Shown here piece after piece: positions 14,407-22,113 of a stretch of 27,810 nt of DNA (its first letter is position 1; the number at the start of each line of letters is the position of its first letter). The translations under genes and the position numbers were made by a program. The notes under the pieces are model-generated. The model was not told the DNA's origin, ran no database searches, and worked only from the letters and a program-made list of their open reading frames with translations. The stretch is from JAVBJN01 sp031546985 (GTDB lineage Bacteria; Bacteroidota; Bacteroidia; Chitinophagales; Chitinophagaceae). Where the stretch lies: the NCBI GenBank assembly GCA_031546985.1, contig JAVBJN010000097.1, forward strand, positions 1 through 27,810, in the 5' to 3' direction.

Positions 14407-15731
14407 TACAAAGCCTCTACCAGTTCCTGGTAATAATCCAGTCCCAGGTGGGTGATGAGATCCTCACCCATCATATGGCGCAAGGTGTTTTGCAGTTTAA
14501 TGAGTTGCTTAAAGATGTCGTGCTCTGGTTTCAGCCCCTCTGCGGTTTGCGGAGATTTGAAATAGAACGACAGCCATTCCTGTATGCCACTCATACCGGC
14601 ACGCTTGGCCAGATCCATAAACAGGGCCAGATCGAGTACGATAGGCGCAGCCAGGATAGAGTCGCGGCACAGGAAATTAATTTTGATCTGCATGGGATAA
14701 CCCATCCATCCGAAGATGTCGATATTGTCCCAGCTTTCTTTATTGTCGCCGTGCGGAGGGTAGTAGTTGATGCGTACTTTGTGGTACAGCTCACCATATA
14801 ATTTAGGGTTCAGCTCCGGTTGAAAGATCTCTTCCAGCACGCTCAGTTTGCTTACCTCTTTGGTTTTAAAGTTCTCCGGATCGTCCAGCACCATACCATC
14901 GCGGTTGCCCAGGATATTGGTAGAGAACCAACCGTTTACACCCAATGCACGGGCGCTCAAACCTGGGGCTACAATGGTTTTCATGAGGGTTTGGCCGGTT
15001 TTGAAATCTTTACCCGCAATTGGGGTATTGGTTTCTTTAGCGAGTTCTAACAGCGCGGGAATATCGCAGGTAAGGTTGGGCGCGCCGTTGGCAAAAGGAA
15101 CACCCGATTGGAGCGCAGCGTATGCATACAGCATGCTGGGCGAAATACGGGGATCGTTATTGTCCAGGGCAATCTCGAACAGTTCGAGGCTGTTGTGAAT
15201 ATCGGAAGGCTCAATATATTTTTCGGTAGAGGCACACCATACCATTACCACACGGTCTACACCTTTTTCTTTTTTGAAAGTGGCAATGTCCTGTATCAGT
15301 TCGTTGGCCAGCTCACGTTTGGTAGCAGCGCTTTTTACGTGAGTACCATCGAGGTTTTTCACATAATCGTGGTCAAAAGCTGCTTTCATAGGCACAATCT
15401 GCTCCAGCTCTGCTTTTACCGCATGCAGTTGCATAGGCTCCAGCACTTTGGCTTTCATGGCTGCTTCAAACACGTTATCGCTATACACATCCCAGCCGCC
15501 AAACACGATGTCTGTCAGGTTGGCCAGGGGTACAAATTCATTGATTTTCGGATAGCGGTTCTCGGTTCTTTTGCCCAGGCGGATGTTGCTCATCTGCGTG
15601 AGGGAACCGATAGGCTCTGAAATACCTTTGTTGATGGCCGCTACACCTGCAATGAGGGTGGTAGCTACCGCACCTAATCCGGGAATGAGTACGCCCAGTT
15701 TACCTTCGGCTTTCTGGATTTGTTGTTTCAT
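14406..15731 (-). CDS. Inositol-3-phosphate synthase
   Basis: 441 aa from the ATG at 15731 (MKQQIQKAEGKLGV); a longer frame starts at 15755 but would overlap the preceding gene and lacks family similarity. It shows the NAD-binding start KLGVLIPGLGAVATTLIAG (11-29), then GSLTQMSNIRLGKRTE, VVMVWCASTEKYIEP, PFANGAPNLTCDIPAL, GKDFKTGQTLMKT, GWFSTNILGNRDG and HKVRINYYPPHGDNKESWDN. These are the conserved blocks of myo-inositol-1-phosphate synthases, which turn glucose-6-phosphate into inositol-3-phosphate with NAD. It begins 14 nt after the CerR candidate and is coupled to the PgpA-like gene. It supplies the head group for inositol lipids. Confidence 0.95.
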   Translation of the reverse strand: MKQQIQKAEGKLGVLIPGLGAVATTLIAGVAAINKGISEPIGSLTQMSNIRLGKRTENRYPKINEFVPLANLTDIVFGGWDVYSDNVFEAAMKAKVLEPMQLHAVKAELEQIVPMKAAFDHDYVKNLDGTHVKSAATKRELANELIQDIATFKKEKGVDRVVMVWCASTEKYIEPSDIHNSLELFEIALDNNDPRISPSMLYAYAALQSGVPFANGAPNLTCDIPALLELAKETNTPIAGKDFKTGQTLMKTIVAPGLSARALGVNGWFSTNILGNRDGMVLDDPENFKTKEVSKLSVLEEIFQPELNPKLYGELYHKVRINYYPPHGDNKESWDNIDIFGWMGYPMQIKINFLCRDSILAAPIVLDLALFMDLAKRAGMSGIQEWLSFYFKSPQTAEGLKPEHDIFKQLIKLQNTLRHMMGEDLITHLGLDYYQELVEAL

Positions 15732-15745
15732 TGTTGTGAATTTTA

Positions 15746-16732
15746 CTATAACCAATTATTGTTTTTATACCAGAGGATGGTTTCTTCCAATCCTTTATTT
15801 AAGTTGTATTGCGGGTCAAAACCCAGTTCTGTGCGGGCTTTGCTAATGTCGCAGGCCCAGCTTTCGGCCATGAGCTCGGGCAGTTTTTCCCGGTTAATGG
15901 TGGGCGTTTTGCTGCTAAAAGCATATACCGCATCCAGCAATCCCGCGGTAGCTTTTACCATCGGGATGGGGATATGCAACCGGATGGTTTTCTTTTGCAG
16001 CAATTGCTTTACCACCTGCCCCATCGCATATTTATCATACACCATACCATCGGATAGCAGGTAACTTTTTCTGCTGCGGTGGCTTTGCAAGGCGTTTACC
16101 GCGGCTTTGGCCAGGTCTTTTACATAAATGAAGCTCAGGTGCTGGTCCTGGTAACCAATGTAGGGCTCCAGGCCACGGCTGATGGAGCGAAACATTAGAA
16201 AAAGATCTTTTTCCCTGGGGCCGTATACCGCAGTCGGTTTCAGGGTAATGAAATCGAGGCCGTAGGTATTGTTCAGAAACTGCTCTGCCATCAGTTTGCT
16301 TTTGCCGTAGGGCGTAACCGGCGCAGGTTTGTTTTGCTCCTGCATGGGTTGCGCCAGGGTAGCGGGCCCGCTGGCAGCCAGGCTGCTGAGAAAAACCAGT
16401 TTCTTGGATGGTCTGCCGCTGCTTACAATAGCCTGTGCGAGGTTGCGGGTATATACGGCGTTTACCTTGTCGTATTCCTTTTGGGTACGGGCTTTGGTAA
16501 TGCCAGCCGCATGAATGATGTAGGCGTATTCTTTTTCGTCGAGCTCTTTGCGCAGTGCATTTACATTACTGAAATCGGGATAGGTAAAGTGTATAGGCAG
16601 GTGCTCCAGGTGATTGACTGTACTGGTTTCGCGCACGGCGGCATACACTTCGTATCCCTGCCGCAGGGCTTCTTCAATCAAATGATAACCCACAAATCCG
16701 CTTGCACCTGTAATCAGTAATTTCCGGTTCAT
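15746..16732 (-). CDS. NAD-dependent epimerase/dehydratase-type SDR, candidate ceramide-pathway reductase (CerR-like)
   Basis: 328 aa extended SDR. The dinucleotide motif GASGFVG (9-15), HAAGITKA (74-81), active-site SS (116-117) and YGKSK (142-146, Tyr142 and Lys146) are all present, with KPTAVYGPRE as in epimerases. It overlaps the preceding acyltransferase gene by 4 nt (ATGA), and serine palmitoyltransferase lies just before that. In Caulobacter an SDR of this type (CerR) reduces the 3-keto group of the ceramide precursor after acylation. The same role is inferred here from operon position; sugar-nucleotide activity is the alternative. Confidence 0.85.
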   Translation of the reverse strand: MNRKLLITGASGFVGYHLIEEALRQGYEVYAAVRETSTVNHLEHLPIHFTYPDFSNVNALRKELDEKEYAYIIHAAGITKARTQKEYDKVNAVYTRNLAQAIVSSGRPSKKLVFLSSLAASGPATLAQPMQEQNKPAPVTPYGKSKLMAEQFLNNTYGLDFITLKPTAVYGPREKDLFLMFRSISRGLEPYIGYQDQHLSFIYVKDLAKAAVNALQSHRSRKSYLLSDGMVYDKYAMGQVVKQLLQKKTIRLHIPIPMVKATAGLLDAVYAFSSKTPTINREKLPELMAESWACDISKARTELGFDPQYNLNKGLEETILWYKNNNWL

Positions 16733-17850
16733 ATCGCCTTCTCGTAAATGCGGTATCTTTTGTATACCTGTCCGTTAATTTTTTCCAAAGCCCGGTTCAT
16801 CATCTGGTTGCCTTCGAGTATCCAGGAGGCCTCGGCGGTATGTATGCCTTTGGCTTGTCCGTTCTGGATAATGGTGCCGTAGAAGCAGGATTCGATGCCC
16901 ATCATGCGGTATTCTTCAATAACGCCCAGGGCTATAATGCGAATGGTTTTGATCTTTTTGAGCCCCCGTAGCAGTTTGATAAACCCGAAGGGGAACAAGC
17001 GGCCCTTGCGCAGCTTAATGAGCACTTCATTGATGTCGGGAATGCATAGGGCAAAGCCTACCACACGGCCTTCGTGCTCGGCCACCAGGCAGAAATCGGG
17101 GTCCAGCACCAGTTTAATGTCTTTGGCCATAAACCGGAACTCCTCGTTGGTCATAGGCACAAATCCCAGGTTTTTATCCCAGGCCTGGTTGTACACTTCT
17201 TTAAGCCCTTCTACTTCTTTGTCAAATTCCTTAAGGTTGGCCTTGCGGATGGTAATGTTGCGGCTGCGCAGCCTTTCGGTAAAGGCATTGAGCACTCTTA
17301 CCGGTTTATCGTGAAACTTGCCGGCTTCGATTTTATAAGCCAGCAGATCGGTGTTTTTCTTAAAACCATATTGCTGCAGCAGCTTGGTGTAATACGGCTT
17401 GTTGTAGGTCATCATCGCTACCGGGGGCGTATCAAACCCTTCGATAAGCACACCGCAGGTTTCGTTGGTAGACAGATTTACGGGACCAATAAACTGTTTT
17501 ACGCCCCTGTTCTTTAACCATTCCTCTGCCCTTTGCAGCAGCAGGCGCGATACTTCGGGATTATCGGTAGTGTCGAAAAAACCAAAGAAACCATCCTGCG
17601 TATTGTTAAAACTATTGTGGTTGTTGTTGAGGATAGCAGCAATGCGGCCTACAATGCGGTTGCCTTCATAAGCGAGAAACAACGCTACCTGCGAGTGCTG
17701 GTAAAACGGGTGTTTCTTCTCGTTCAGCAGGTCGTTCTGCGCCATGTACAACTCCGGCACATAGTTGGGGTCGTTCTTATACAACTCATGCGGAAAGTCG
17801 ATGAAAGCCCTGCGTTGCGCTTTCTTATCTACCGGAACTATGCTGATCAT
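16729..17850 (-). CDS. GNAT-fold acyltransferase, candidate bacterial ceramide synthase
   Basis: 373 aa. It opens with ISIVPVDKKAQRRAFIDFPH and YKNDPNYVPEL, then GRIAAILNNNHN, GFFGFFDT and GPVNLSTNETCGVLIEGFD, and has a C-terminal GNAT-like core (CLVAEHEGRVVGFALCIPD, IALGVIEEYRMMGIES). Proteins of this build are usually annotated as GNAT or hypothetical. The bacterial ceramide synthase of Caulobacter (bCerS) belongs to this acyl-CoA N-acyltransferase group. Sitting between serine palmitoyltransferase and an SDR, overlapping each by 4 nt, it is the obvious candidate to add the amide-linked fatty acid. Assignment rests on fold plus context. No signal peptide. Confidence 0.82.
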   Translation of the reverse strand: MISIVPVDKKAQRRAFIDFPHELYKNDPNYVPELYMAQNDLLNEKKHPFYQHSQVALFLAYEGNRIVGRIAAILNNNHNSFNNTQDGFFGFFDTTDNPEVSRLLLQRAEEWLKNRGVKQFIGPVNLSTNETCGVLIEGFDTPPVAMMTYNKPYYTKLLQQYGFKKNTDLLAYKIEAGKFHDKPVRVLNAFTERLRSRNITIRKANLKEFDKEVEGLKEVYNQAWDKNLGFVPMTNEEFRFMAKDIKLVLDPDFCLVAEHEGRVVGFALCIPDINEVLIKLRKGRLFPFGFIKLLRGLKKIKTIRIIALGVIEEYRMMGIESCFYGTIIQNGQAKGIHTAEASWILEGNQMMNRALEKINGQVYKRYRIYEKAI

Positions 17851-19052
17851 ACCGTTTGTTTTAACGCCTGGATATCCAGGTGGTGAAAGCCCATGAGCAT
17901 TTTTTCTACCGCCTGTTCTATCTGAGAGAAGGTATGGGTAGCCATCAGCGAGAAACGGATCATGGTATCGTTGCTGGGCACAGCAGGTGATACTACTGGA
18001 TTAATGAACAATCCGTTATCGAGCAGGTGGCGGGTAAGCTGGAATGTTTTTTGGTTGTCCCGAACATAAATCGGGATAATGGGTGTTTCGGAATGGCCGG
18101 TATCGAAGCCTACTTCATTGAGCAGCTTGTGTGCGTAACGGGTATTGTCCCACAGTTTATCGATTCTTTCGGGTTCCGATTCTATAATATCGAGGGCGGC
18201 CAGTACTGCTGCTGCCGAGGCTGGCGGCATGCTGGCACTGAAGATAAGTGAGCGGGCGTGGTGCTTGAGGTAATCGATGGTTACTTTATCGCTGGCGATA
18301 AAACCACCCAGCGAAGCCAATGATTTGCTGAAAGTGCCCATAATAAGATCTACCTCGCTGGTAAGGCCAAAGTGTGAGGCAGTGCCGGCGCCTTTCTCGC
18401 CAATTACACCCAGGCTGTGGGCGTCGTCTATCATAATATTGGCACCGTATTTCCGGGCCAGGTCTGCCATTTCGGGCAGTTTTACGATATCGCCTTCCAT
18501 GCTGAAAATGCCGTCGGCCACAATAATCTTTACTGCTTCTTCGGGCAGGGCCGCCAGTTTGCGTTCCAGATCGGCCATATTGTTGTGGCCGTATTTAATC
18601 ACTTTGGAGAAGGAGAGTCTGCCACCATCGATGATGGAAGCATGGTCCAGCTCATCCATCAGCAGGTAATCGTTGCGGCCGGTGAGGGAGGATAGTACAC
18701 CCAGGTTTACCTGGAAACCTGTGCTGAACACGATAGCGGCTTCTTTCTGCACATATTGCGCCAGGCGCTCTTCCAGCTCCACGTGAATGTCCAGCGTGCC
18801 GTTCAGGAACCTGGAACCCGCGCAACCGGTACCGTATTTGTCGGTAGCCAGCTTGGCTGCTTCTTTTATTTTGGGGTGATTGGTAAGGCCCAGGTATGAG
18901 TTGGAGCCAAACATGAGGACTTTATGGCCGTTGATGAGCACTTCAGTATCCTGATCGGATTGGATGGGCCTGAAATAAGGGTATATGCCTTGTTGCCGGG
19001 TGAGTTCTGCCGATTGGTAAGCTGATAGTTTCCGCAATAGCTTTTTTTCCAT
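17847..19052 (-). CDS. spt: Serine palmitoyltransferase (alpha-oxoamine synthase family)
   Basis: 401 aa, fold-type I PLP enzyme. Key residues: cofactor-stacking His137 (DELDHASI), DDAHS (209-213) and the Schiff-base Lys243 in GTFSKSLASLGGF. GSNSYLGLTNHP and GTGCAGSRFLNG are typical of the family that also includes 2-amino-3-ketobutyrate CoA ligase and AONS. SPT condenses serine with an acyl-CoA to 3-ketosphinganine, the first step of sphingolipid synthesis. The choice of SPT over KBL rests on its operon with ceramide and inositol-lipid genes and on the absence of a threonine dehydrogenase partner. First gene of the operon; a promoter lies about 260 nt upstream. Confidence 0.92.
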   Translation of the reverse strand: MEKKLLRKLSAYQSAELTRQQGIYPYFRPIQSDQDTEVLINGHKVLMFGSNSYLGLTNHPKIKEAAKLATDKYGTGCAGSRFLNGTLDIHVELEERLAQYVQKEAAIVFSTGFQVNLGVLSSLTGRNDYLLMDELDHASIIDGGRLSFSKVIKYGHNNMADLERKLAALPEEAVKIIVADGIFSMEGDIVKLPEMADLARKYGANIMIDDAHSLGVIGEKGAGTASHFGLTSEVDLIMGTFSKSLASLGGFIASDKVTIDYLKHHARSLIFSASMPPASAAAVLAALDIIESEPERIDKLWDNTRYAHKLLNEVGFDTGHSETPIIPIYVRDNQKTFQLTRHLLDNGLFINPVVSPAVPSNDTMIRFSLMATHTFSQIEQAVEKMLMGFHHLDIQALKQTV

Positions 19053-19314
19053 GGATCGTGAATTAAGGTGTTAGGTCGAACCATCCGGATGCGGAGCGCG
19101 ATGCGTGAAACAGGGCGCAGAGAAGGGGATGGATTTCTCTATTAACTGCTATAATTTTTCCTGACAGTGTAAACTTGTTCAGGTAAAATAAAAGCCTTGA
19201 TAATGAATGCCTAAGCATTGGTTTCAAAGCCGAATTGTACCGGTGCAAACAGACGTATTTAATAATTACAGCATGTAGTATTATGTACGTCGAATGTTTT
19301 CCTGACAGCGTTAG

Positions 19315-19344
19315 CAAAAGTAGAAACTTTTTGATTGCCGCCAA
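19315..19344 (-). promoter_or_regulatory. Promoter of the sphingolipid/inositol-lipid operon (TTG-N19-TACTTTTG)
   Basis: The minus strand reads TTG (19344-19342), 19 nt, then TACTTTTG (19322-19315). Both boxes and the spacing match the Bacteroidota consensus, making this the best promoter in the window. Transcription would start near 19309, leaving a leader of about 257 nt before spt. Confidence 0.7.
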
Positions 19345-19501
19345 CTTTTTCTATTAATTTTTTGTGAAGGAATGGTAAAGCGAAAGTGAATTGCGGAAAA
19401 AATGAGTGGTGTAATGAATTGATTTTTGTTGTGTTAATTGAAGTAATAAGGAGGCTATGCTGCATCATAAATTTTTATAGTTATGGCTCGTATTGATTAA
19501 A

Positions 19502-19529
19502 AGCTGGCAGCCAACAGCTAGCAGCTTCC
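19502..19529 (+). repeat. Four-unit heptanucleotide array AGCYNNC
   Basis: Four consecutive 7-nt units, AGCTGGC, AGCCAAC, AGCTAGC and AGCTTCC, ending 12 nt before a -7 box. Confidence 0.6.
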
Positions 19530-19541
19530 ATTGGTAAAGCC

Positions 19542-19549
19542 TATTTTTG
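19542..19549 (+). promoter_or_regulatory. -7 promoter box (TATTTTTG) of the 106-aa gene
   Basis: A perfect TAnnTTTG, 26 nt before the ATG at 19576. An in-frame TTG at 19531 lies upstream of it and so is not the start. Confidence 0.6.
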
Positions 19550-19575
19550 TGCTCTACTTAATAATTGAAGCCTTT

Positions 19576-19896
19576 ATGTTTATTAAAAACCGCCGCTTTA
19601 AGAGTGAAGATGCATTGCTGGAGTCGATTTTCGATTTTGAACTGGGTACTGCTACCGCCATTGTAGATACGTTAAAGGCAGAGGTAGAGCAGGAACTGGA
19701 GCAGAATGCCGAATTTCAGGCCTACCGTAAAACCCTGGAGGGCGAAGACCTGATGGAGCTGGATGCCGATGAGCGCGCCATTCGCCTGGCAGAGAAACTG
19801 ATGCAACGGTTTGACCTGTTTGTGGTGGAAGACAATAAAATGTACGGATCAAAGAACAATGAGCAGACTTTGCTGTATAGTGTAGTGCTGGTATAA
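19576..19896 (+). CDS. Hypothetical acidic protein, 106 aa
   Basis: 106 aa from ATG 19576 (MFIKNRRFKSEDALLES). The earlier in-frame TTG at 19531 is excluded because a perfect promoter box lies between. The protein is strongly acidic and helical (TLKAEVEQELEQNAEFQAYR, then ADERAIRLAEKLMQRF), with a beta-like end (MYGSKNNEQTLLYSVVLV). No signal peptide or membrane segment. I do not recognise a family. It precedes the transporter gene by 30 nt on the same strand, so they may share a transcript, without hint of a shared role. Confidence 0.75.
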   Translation: MFIKNRRFKSEDALLESIFDFELGTATAIVDTLKAEVEQELEQNAEFQAYRKTLEGEDLMELDADERAIRLAEKLMQRFDLFVVEDNKMYGSKNNEQTLLYSVVLV

Positions 19897-19926
19897 TATT
19901 CTGTCTCCTAATTCCGAAATATCCAT

Positions 19927-20883
19927 ATGCCATCCAATAAGTCGGTACAGGCTATAGGCTGGGGCTTGCTGGCCGCGGTTTTCTTTAGTGCTACCTATAT
20001 TGTCAATAGTTTTTTGTCGGTAAAGGGCGGGCATTGGGCCTGGACTACTGTATTGCGGTATGTATTTATGGTGCTTATGCTGGCGCCCATATTGCTGGCA
20101 CAAAAAGAATGGACACCTATGCTGGCCGAGTTAAAGCGCCATCCGTGGGTGTGGATCAAATGGGGAAGCCTGGGTTTTGGCATCTTTTACGCATTCCTCA
20201 CTTATGCGGCTGCGCTGGGGCCCGGCTGGCTTATTGCAGGCGTGTTCCAGTTTACAATCGTAGCAGGATTATTGATTTCGCCATTTGTTTTTAAAGATCA
20301 CCGGGCCAAAATTCCCCGCTCTGCATTGGCCGTTTCTCTTTTTATATTATCGGGCATTTTTATGATGCAATGGAACCAGCAAGACGGTTCTTATACCCGG
20401 GCGCAATTACTGCTTTGTGTATTGCTGGTATTAACCGGGGCTTTCCTCTGGCCGCTGGCCAACCGCAAGTTGCTGTTGCATGAAGAGCGCACAGGGCTTG
20501 TGTTTTCGCCCATGCAGCGGGTAGAAGCCATGAGTATGGGCAGTTTGCCTGCGCTGGCCTTGCTGAGTATTTATGCGTATTACGATTCTGGCTTACCCGG
20601 CGGACAACAGGTATTGGGCACAGCCATTATAGCGCTCAGCTCGGGCGTTATAGCCTGTGTATTGTTTTATAAAGCCCTGGCCCTGGTAAAGCAGGATGCA
20701 GCAGCTTTTGCAGCGGTAGAAGCCACACAGGCCATGGAAATCATCATTACCCTGCTGGGCGAAATGGTACTGTTGGGTACGCTTTGGCCCGGCACCTACA
20801 GCGGTATTGGTATGCTCATGGTATTTATAGGCATGGCTTTGTACGCGTGGATGGAGGCGAAGAAGGGCAATGTGAAAATGTAG
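19927..20883 (+). CDS. DMT-superfamily transporter (EamA/multidrug-resistance efflux type)
   Basis: 318 aa with about ten membrane helices in two halves. The start AIGWGLLAAVFFSATYIVNS, then GGHWAWTTVLRYVFM, ALGPGWLIAGVFQFT, and the C-terminal LVKQDAAAFAAVEATQAMEI followed by GEMVLLG are typical of the EmrE-like/multidrug resistance efflux branch of the drug/metabolite transporter superfamily. Substrate unknown. The last residues and the 30 nt after the stop carry a 13-nt direct repeat (20868-20880 and 20900-20912), so the C-terminus extends into repeated DNA. No terminator seen before the mosaic repeat that follows. Confidence 0.9.
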   Translation: MPSNKSVQAIGWGLLAAVFFSATYIVNSFLSVKGGHWAWTTVLRYVFMVLMLAPILLAQKEWTPMLAELKRHPWVWIKWGSLGFGIFYAFLTYAAALGPGWLIAGVFQFTIVAGLLISPFVFKDHRAKIPRSALAVSLFILSGIFMMQWNQQDGSYTRAQLLLCVLLVLTGAFLWPLANRKLLLHEERTGLVFSPMQRVEAMSMGSLPALALLSIYAYYDSGLPGGQQVLGTAIIALSSGVIACVLFYKALALVKQDAAAFAAVEATQAMEIIITLLGEMVLLGTLWPGTYSGIGMLMVFIGMALYAWMEAKKGNVKM

Positions 20884-20967
20884 CAATGGATTAATGTGCC
20901 AATGTGAAAATGCCCCAACGTGCCATGAGAAAATGAAACGAGTGTGATTAAAGGGTTGAGCATGTTC

Positions 20968-21170
20968 CCGCTATGTTCCCGCATCTGGCGGGGCAGGCTG
21001 CTGTGAGAAGTGGCCTTCGAAACTTCGACAAGCTCAGTTACCGAAGCTCAGGCACCTGTGAATAAGAGCCTCTTTACGCCTTTGCGTGCAACTCATTTGT
21101 ATTTGCGCCGTGCCGCTGCGGGCTTTTCTCTCATTGCATCTCTGCGCCTTCGCGTGAAACCCTTATCCGC
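20968..21170. repeat. Intergenic mosaic repeat, copy B (inverted relative to copy A)
   Basis: This gap of about 320 nt before the DUF72 gene is mostly repeat. Read on the minus strand it gives, in order, CACGCGAAGGCGCAGAG, GCGGCACGGCG, CACGCAAAGGCG, GGCTCTTATTCAC, GAAGGCCACTTCTCAC and the palindromic unit GCCTGCCCCGCCAGATGCGG (20968-20999). These are the segments of copy A at 7190-7400. The DUF72 frame is open through it, but this is not coding. Confidence 0.8.
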
Positions 21171-21207
21171 TGTTCTGCAACCCAGCAGCATTTTGTATAT
21201 TGCAACT

Positions 21208-22113
21208 ATGGAATTCGGACGTGTACCAGATGCGCAATTAGACCATATCGATTTCTCCCTTCCGGCAGAGCCAGCCTTTAATAAAAAAGTATTAAAGGGC
21301 AAACCCGTTAAGCACCCCGATGTGCGCATAGGTTGCGCCAAATGGGGGCGTAAGGAATGGGTGGGCAAATTGTATCCCAAAGGCACAAAAGAAGCACAGT
21401 TCCTGGATCAGTATGTAAAACACTACAACTCCATAGAACTGAATGCTACGCACTACAAAGTGTATGGCCCGGAGCAGATCATGAAATGGGGCGAGAAAGC
21501 CGCCGGCCGTGATTTCACTTTCAGTCCTAAAATAGTGCAGAACATAAGCCATTACAGCTCGCTCGAAAATGTAGAAGCCATCACCACCGCGTTTCTCGAA
21601 GGGGTATTGGCATTTGGCGATAAGCTGGGCCCCATTTTTATGCAAATGAGCGACCGGTATTCGCCCAAGCAAAAAGATAAATTATTCCGCTACCTCGAAT
21701 CGCTGCCTACCGATCTCCAGTTTTTCCTGGAAGTAAGGCATCCCGATTGGTTTACAGAACCCGAAAGTACCGAACTCTTTACCTTTCTGAAAGATCATAA
21801 CCTGGGCGCGGTGATTACCGATACTGCCGGCCGTCGCGATTGCGCGCATATGCACCTCACCATTCCCAAAACCTTTATCCGTTATGTGGGCAACAGCCTG
21901 CACCCCAGCGATTACACCCGCATCGATGCATGGGTAGAGCGTATGGCTTACTGGCTGGAGCAGGGCATTAAGGAAATCCATTTCTTTATGCATATGCACG
22001 ATGAGGCGCTTTCGCCAGAGCTCACGGTGTACCTGGTAGACAAGCTCAACGCACGTTGCGGCCTGAACCTTACCAAACCGCAAATGCTCAACAATCCTAC
22101 TTTGTTTGATTAG
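21208..22113 (+). CDS. DUF72 domain-containing protein
   Basis: 301 aa from ATG 21208 (MEFGRVPDAQLDHIDF). The frame is open back to a GTG at 21010, but those 66 codons are intergenic repeat and are excluded. DUF72 landmarks: VRIGCAKWGRKEWVGKLYP, FLDQYVKHYNSIELNATHY, FTFSPKIVQNISH, FFLEVRHPDWF, AVITDTAGRRDCAHMHL, FIRYVGN and IHFFMHMHDE. DUF72 proteins have a TIM-barrel-like fold and no firmly assigned function. Its stop overlaps the stop of the convergent small membrane protein gene by 2 nt, leaving no room for a terminator between them. Confidence 0.93.
   Translation: MEFGRVPDAQLDHIDFSLPAEPAFNKKVLKGKPVKHPDVRIGCAKWGRKEWVGKLYPKGTKEAQFLDQYVKHYNSIELNATHYKVYGPEQIMKWGEKAAGRDFTFSPKIVQNISHYSSLENVEAITTAFLEGVLAFGDKLGPIFMQMSDRYSPKQKDKLFRYLESLPTDLQFFLEVRHPDWFTEPESTELFTFLKDHNLGAVITDTAGRRDCAHMHLTIPKTFIRYVGNSLHPSDYTRIDAWVERMAYWLEQGIKEIHFFMHMHDEALSPELTVYLVDKLNARCGLNLTKPQMLNNPTLFD

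Larger units (their letters stand above)
19053..19541. other. Divergent intergenic region between spt and the 106-aa gene
   Basis: About 490 nt, no credible gene. It holds the minus-strand promoter at 19315-19344, a direct 15-mer repeat TTTTCCTGACAGNGT at 19156-19170 and 19297-19311, an inverted repeat CCTGACA/TGTTCAGG (19160-19166/19176-19183), and the heptad array at 19502-19529. On the minus strand most of it would be the long spt leader. Confidence 0.6.

Noticed and set aside
17847..19052. 2-amino-3-ketobutyrate CoA ligase instead of SPT
   Set aside because: Sequence motifs are shared, but the overlapping ceramide and inositol-lipid genes and the absence of threonine dehydrogenase favour SPT.
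19063..19344. 93-codon minus-strand frame before spt
   Set aside because: Its start lies upstream of the best promoter in the window, so the message would not contain it. Composition is that of untranslated leader.
21010..21207. GTG start and 66 extra residues for the DUF72 protein
   Set aside because: The extra part is entirely mosaic repeat; family similarity begins after the ATG at 21208.
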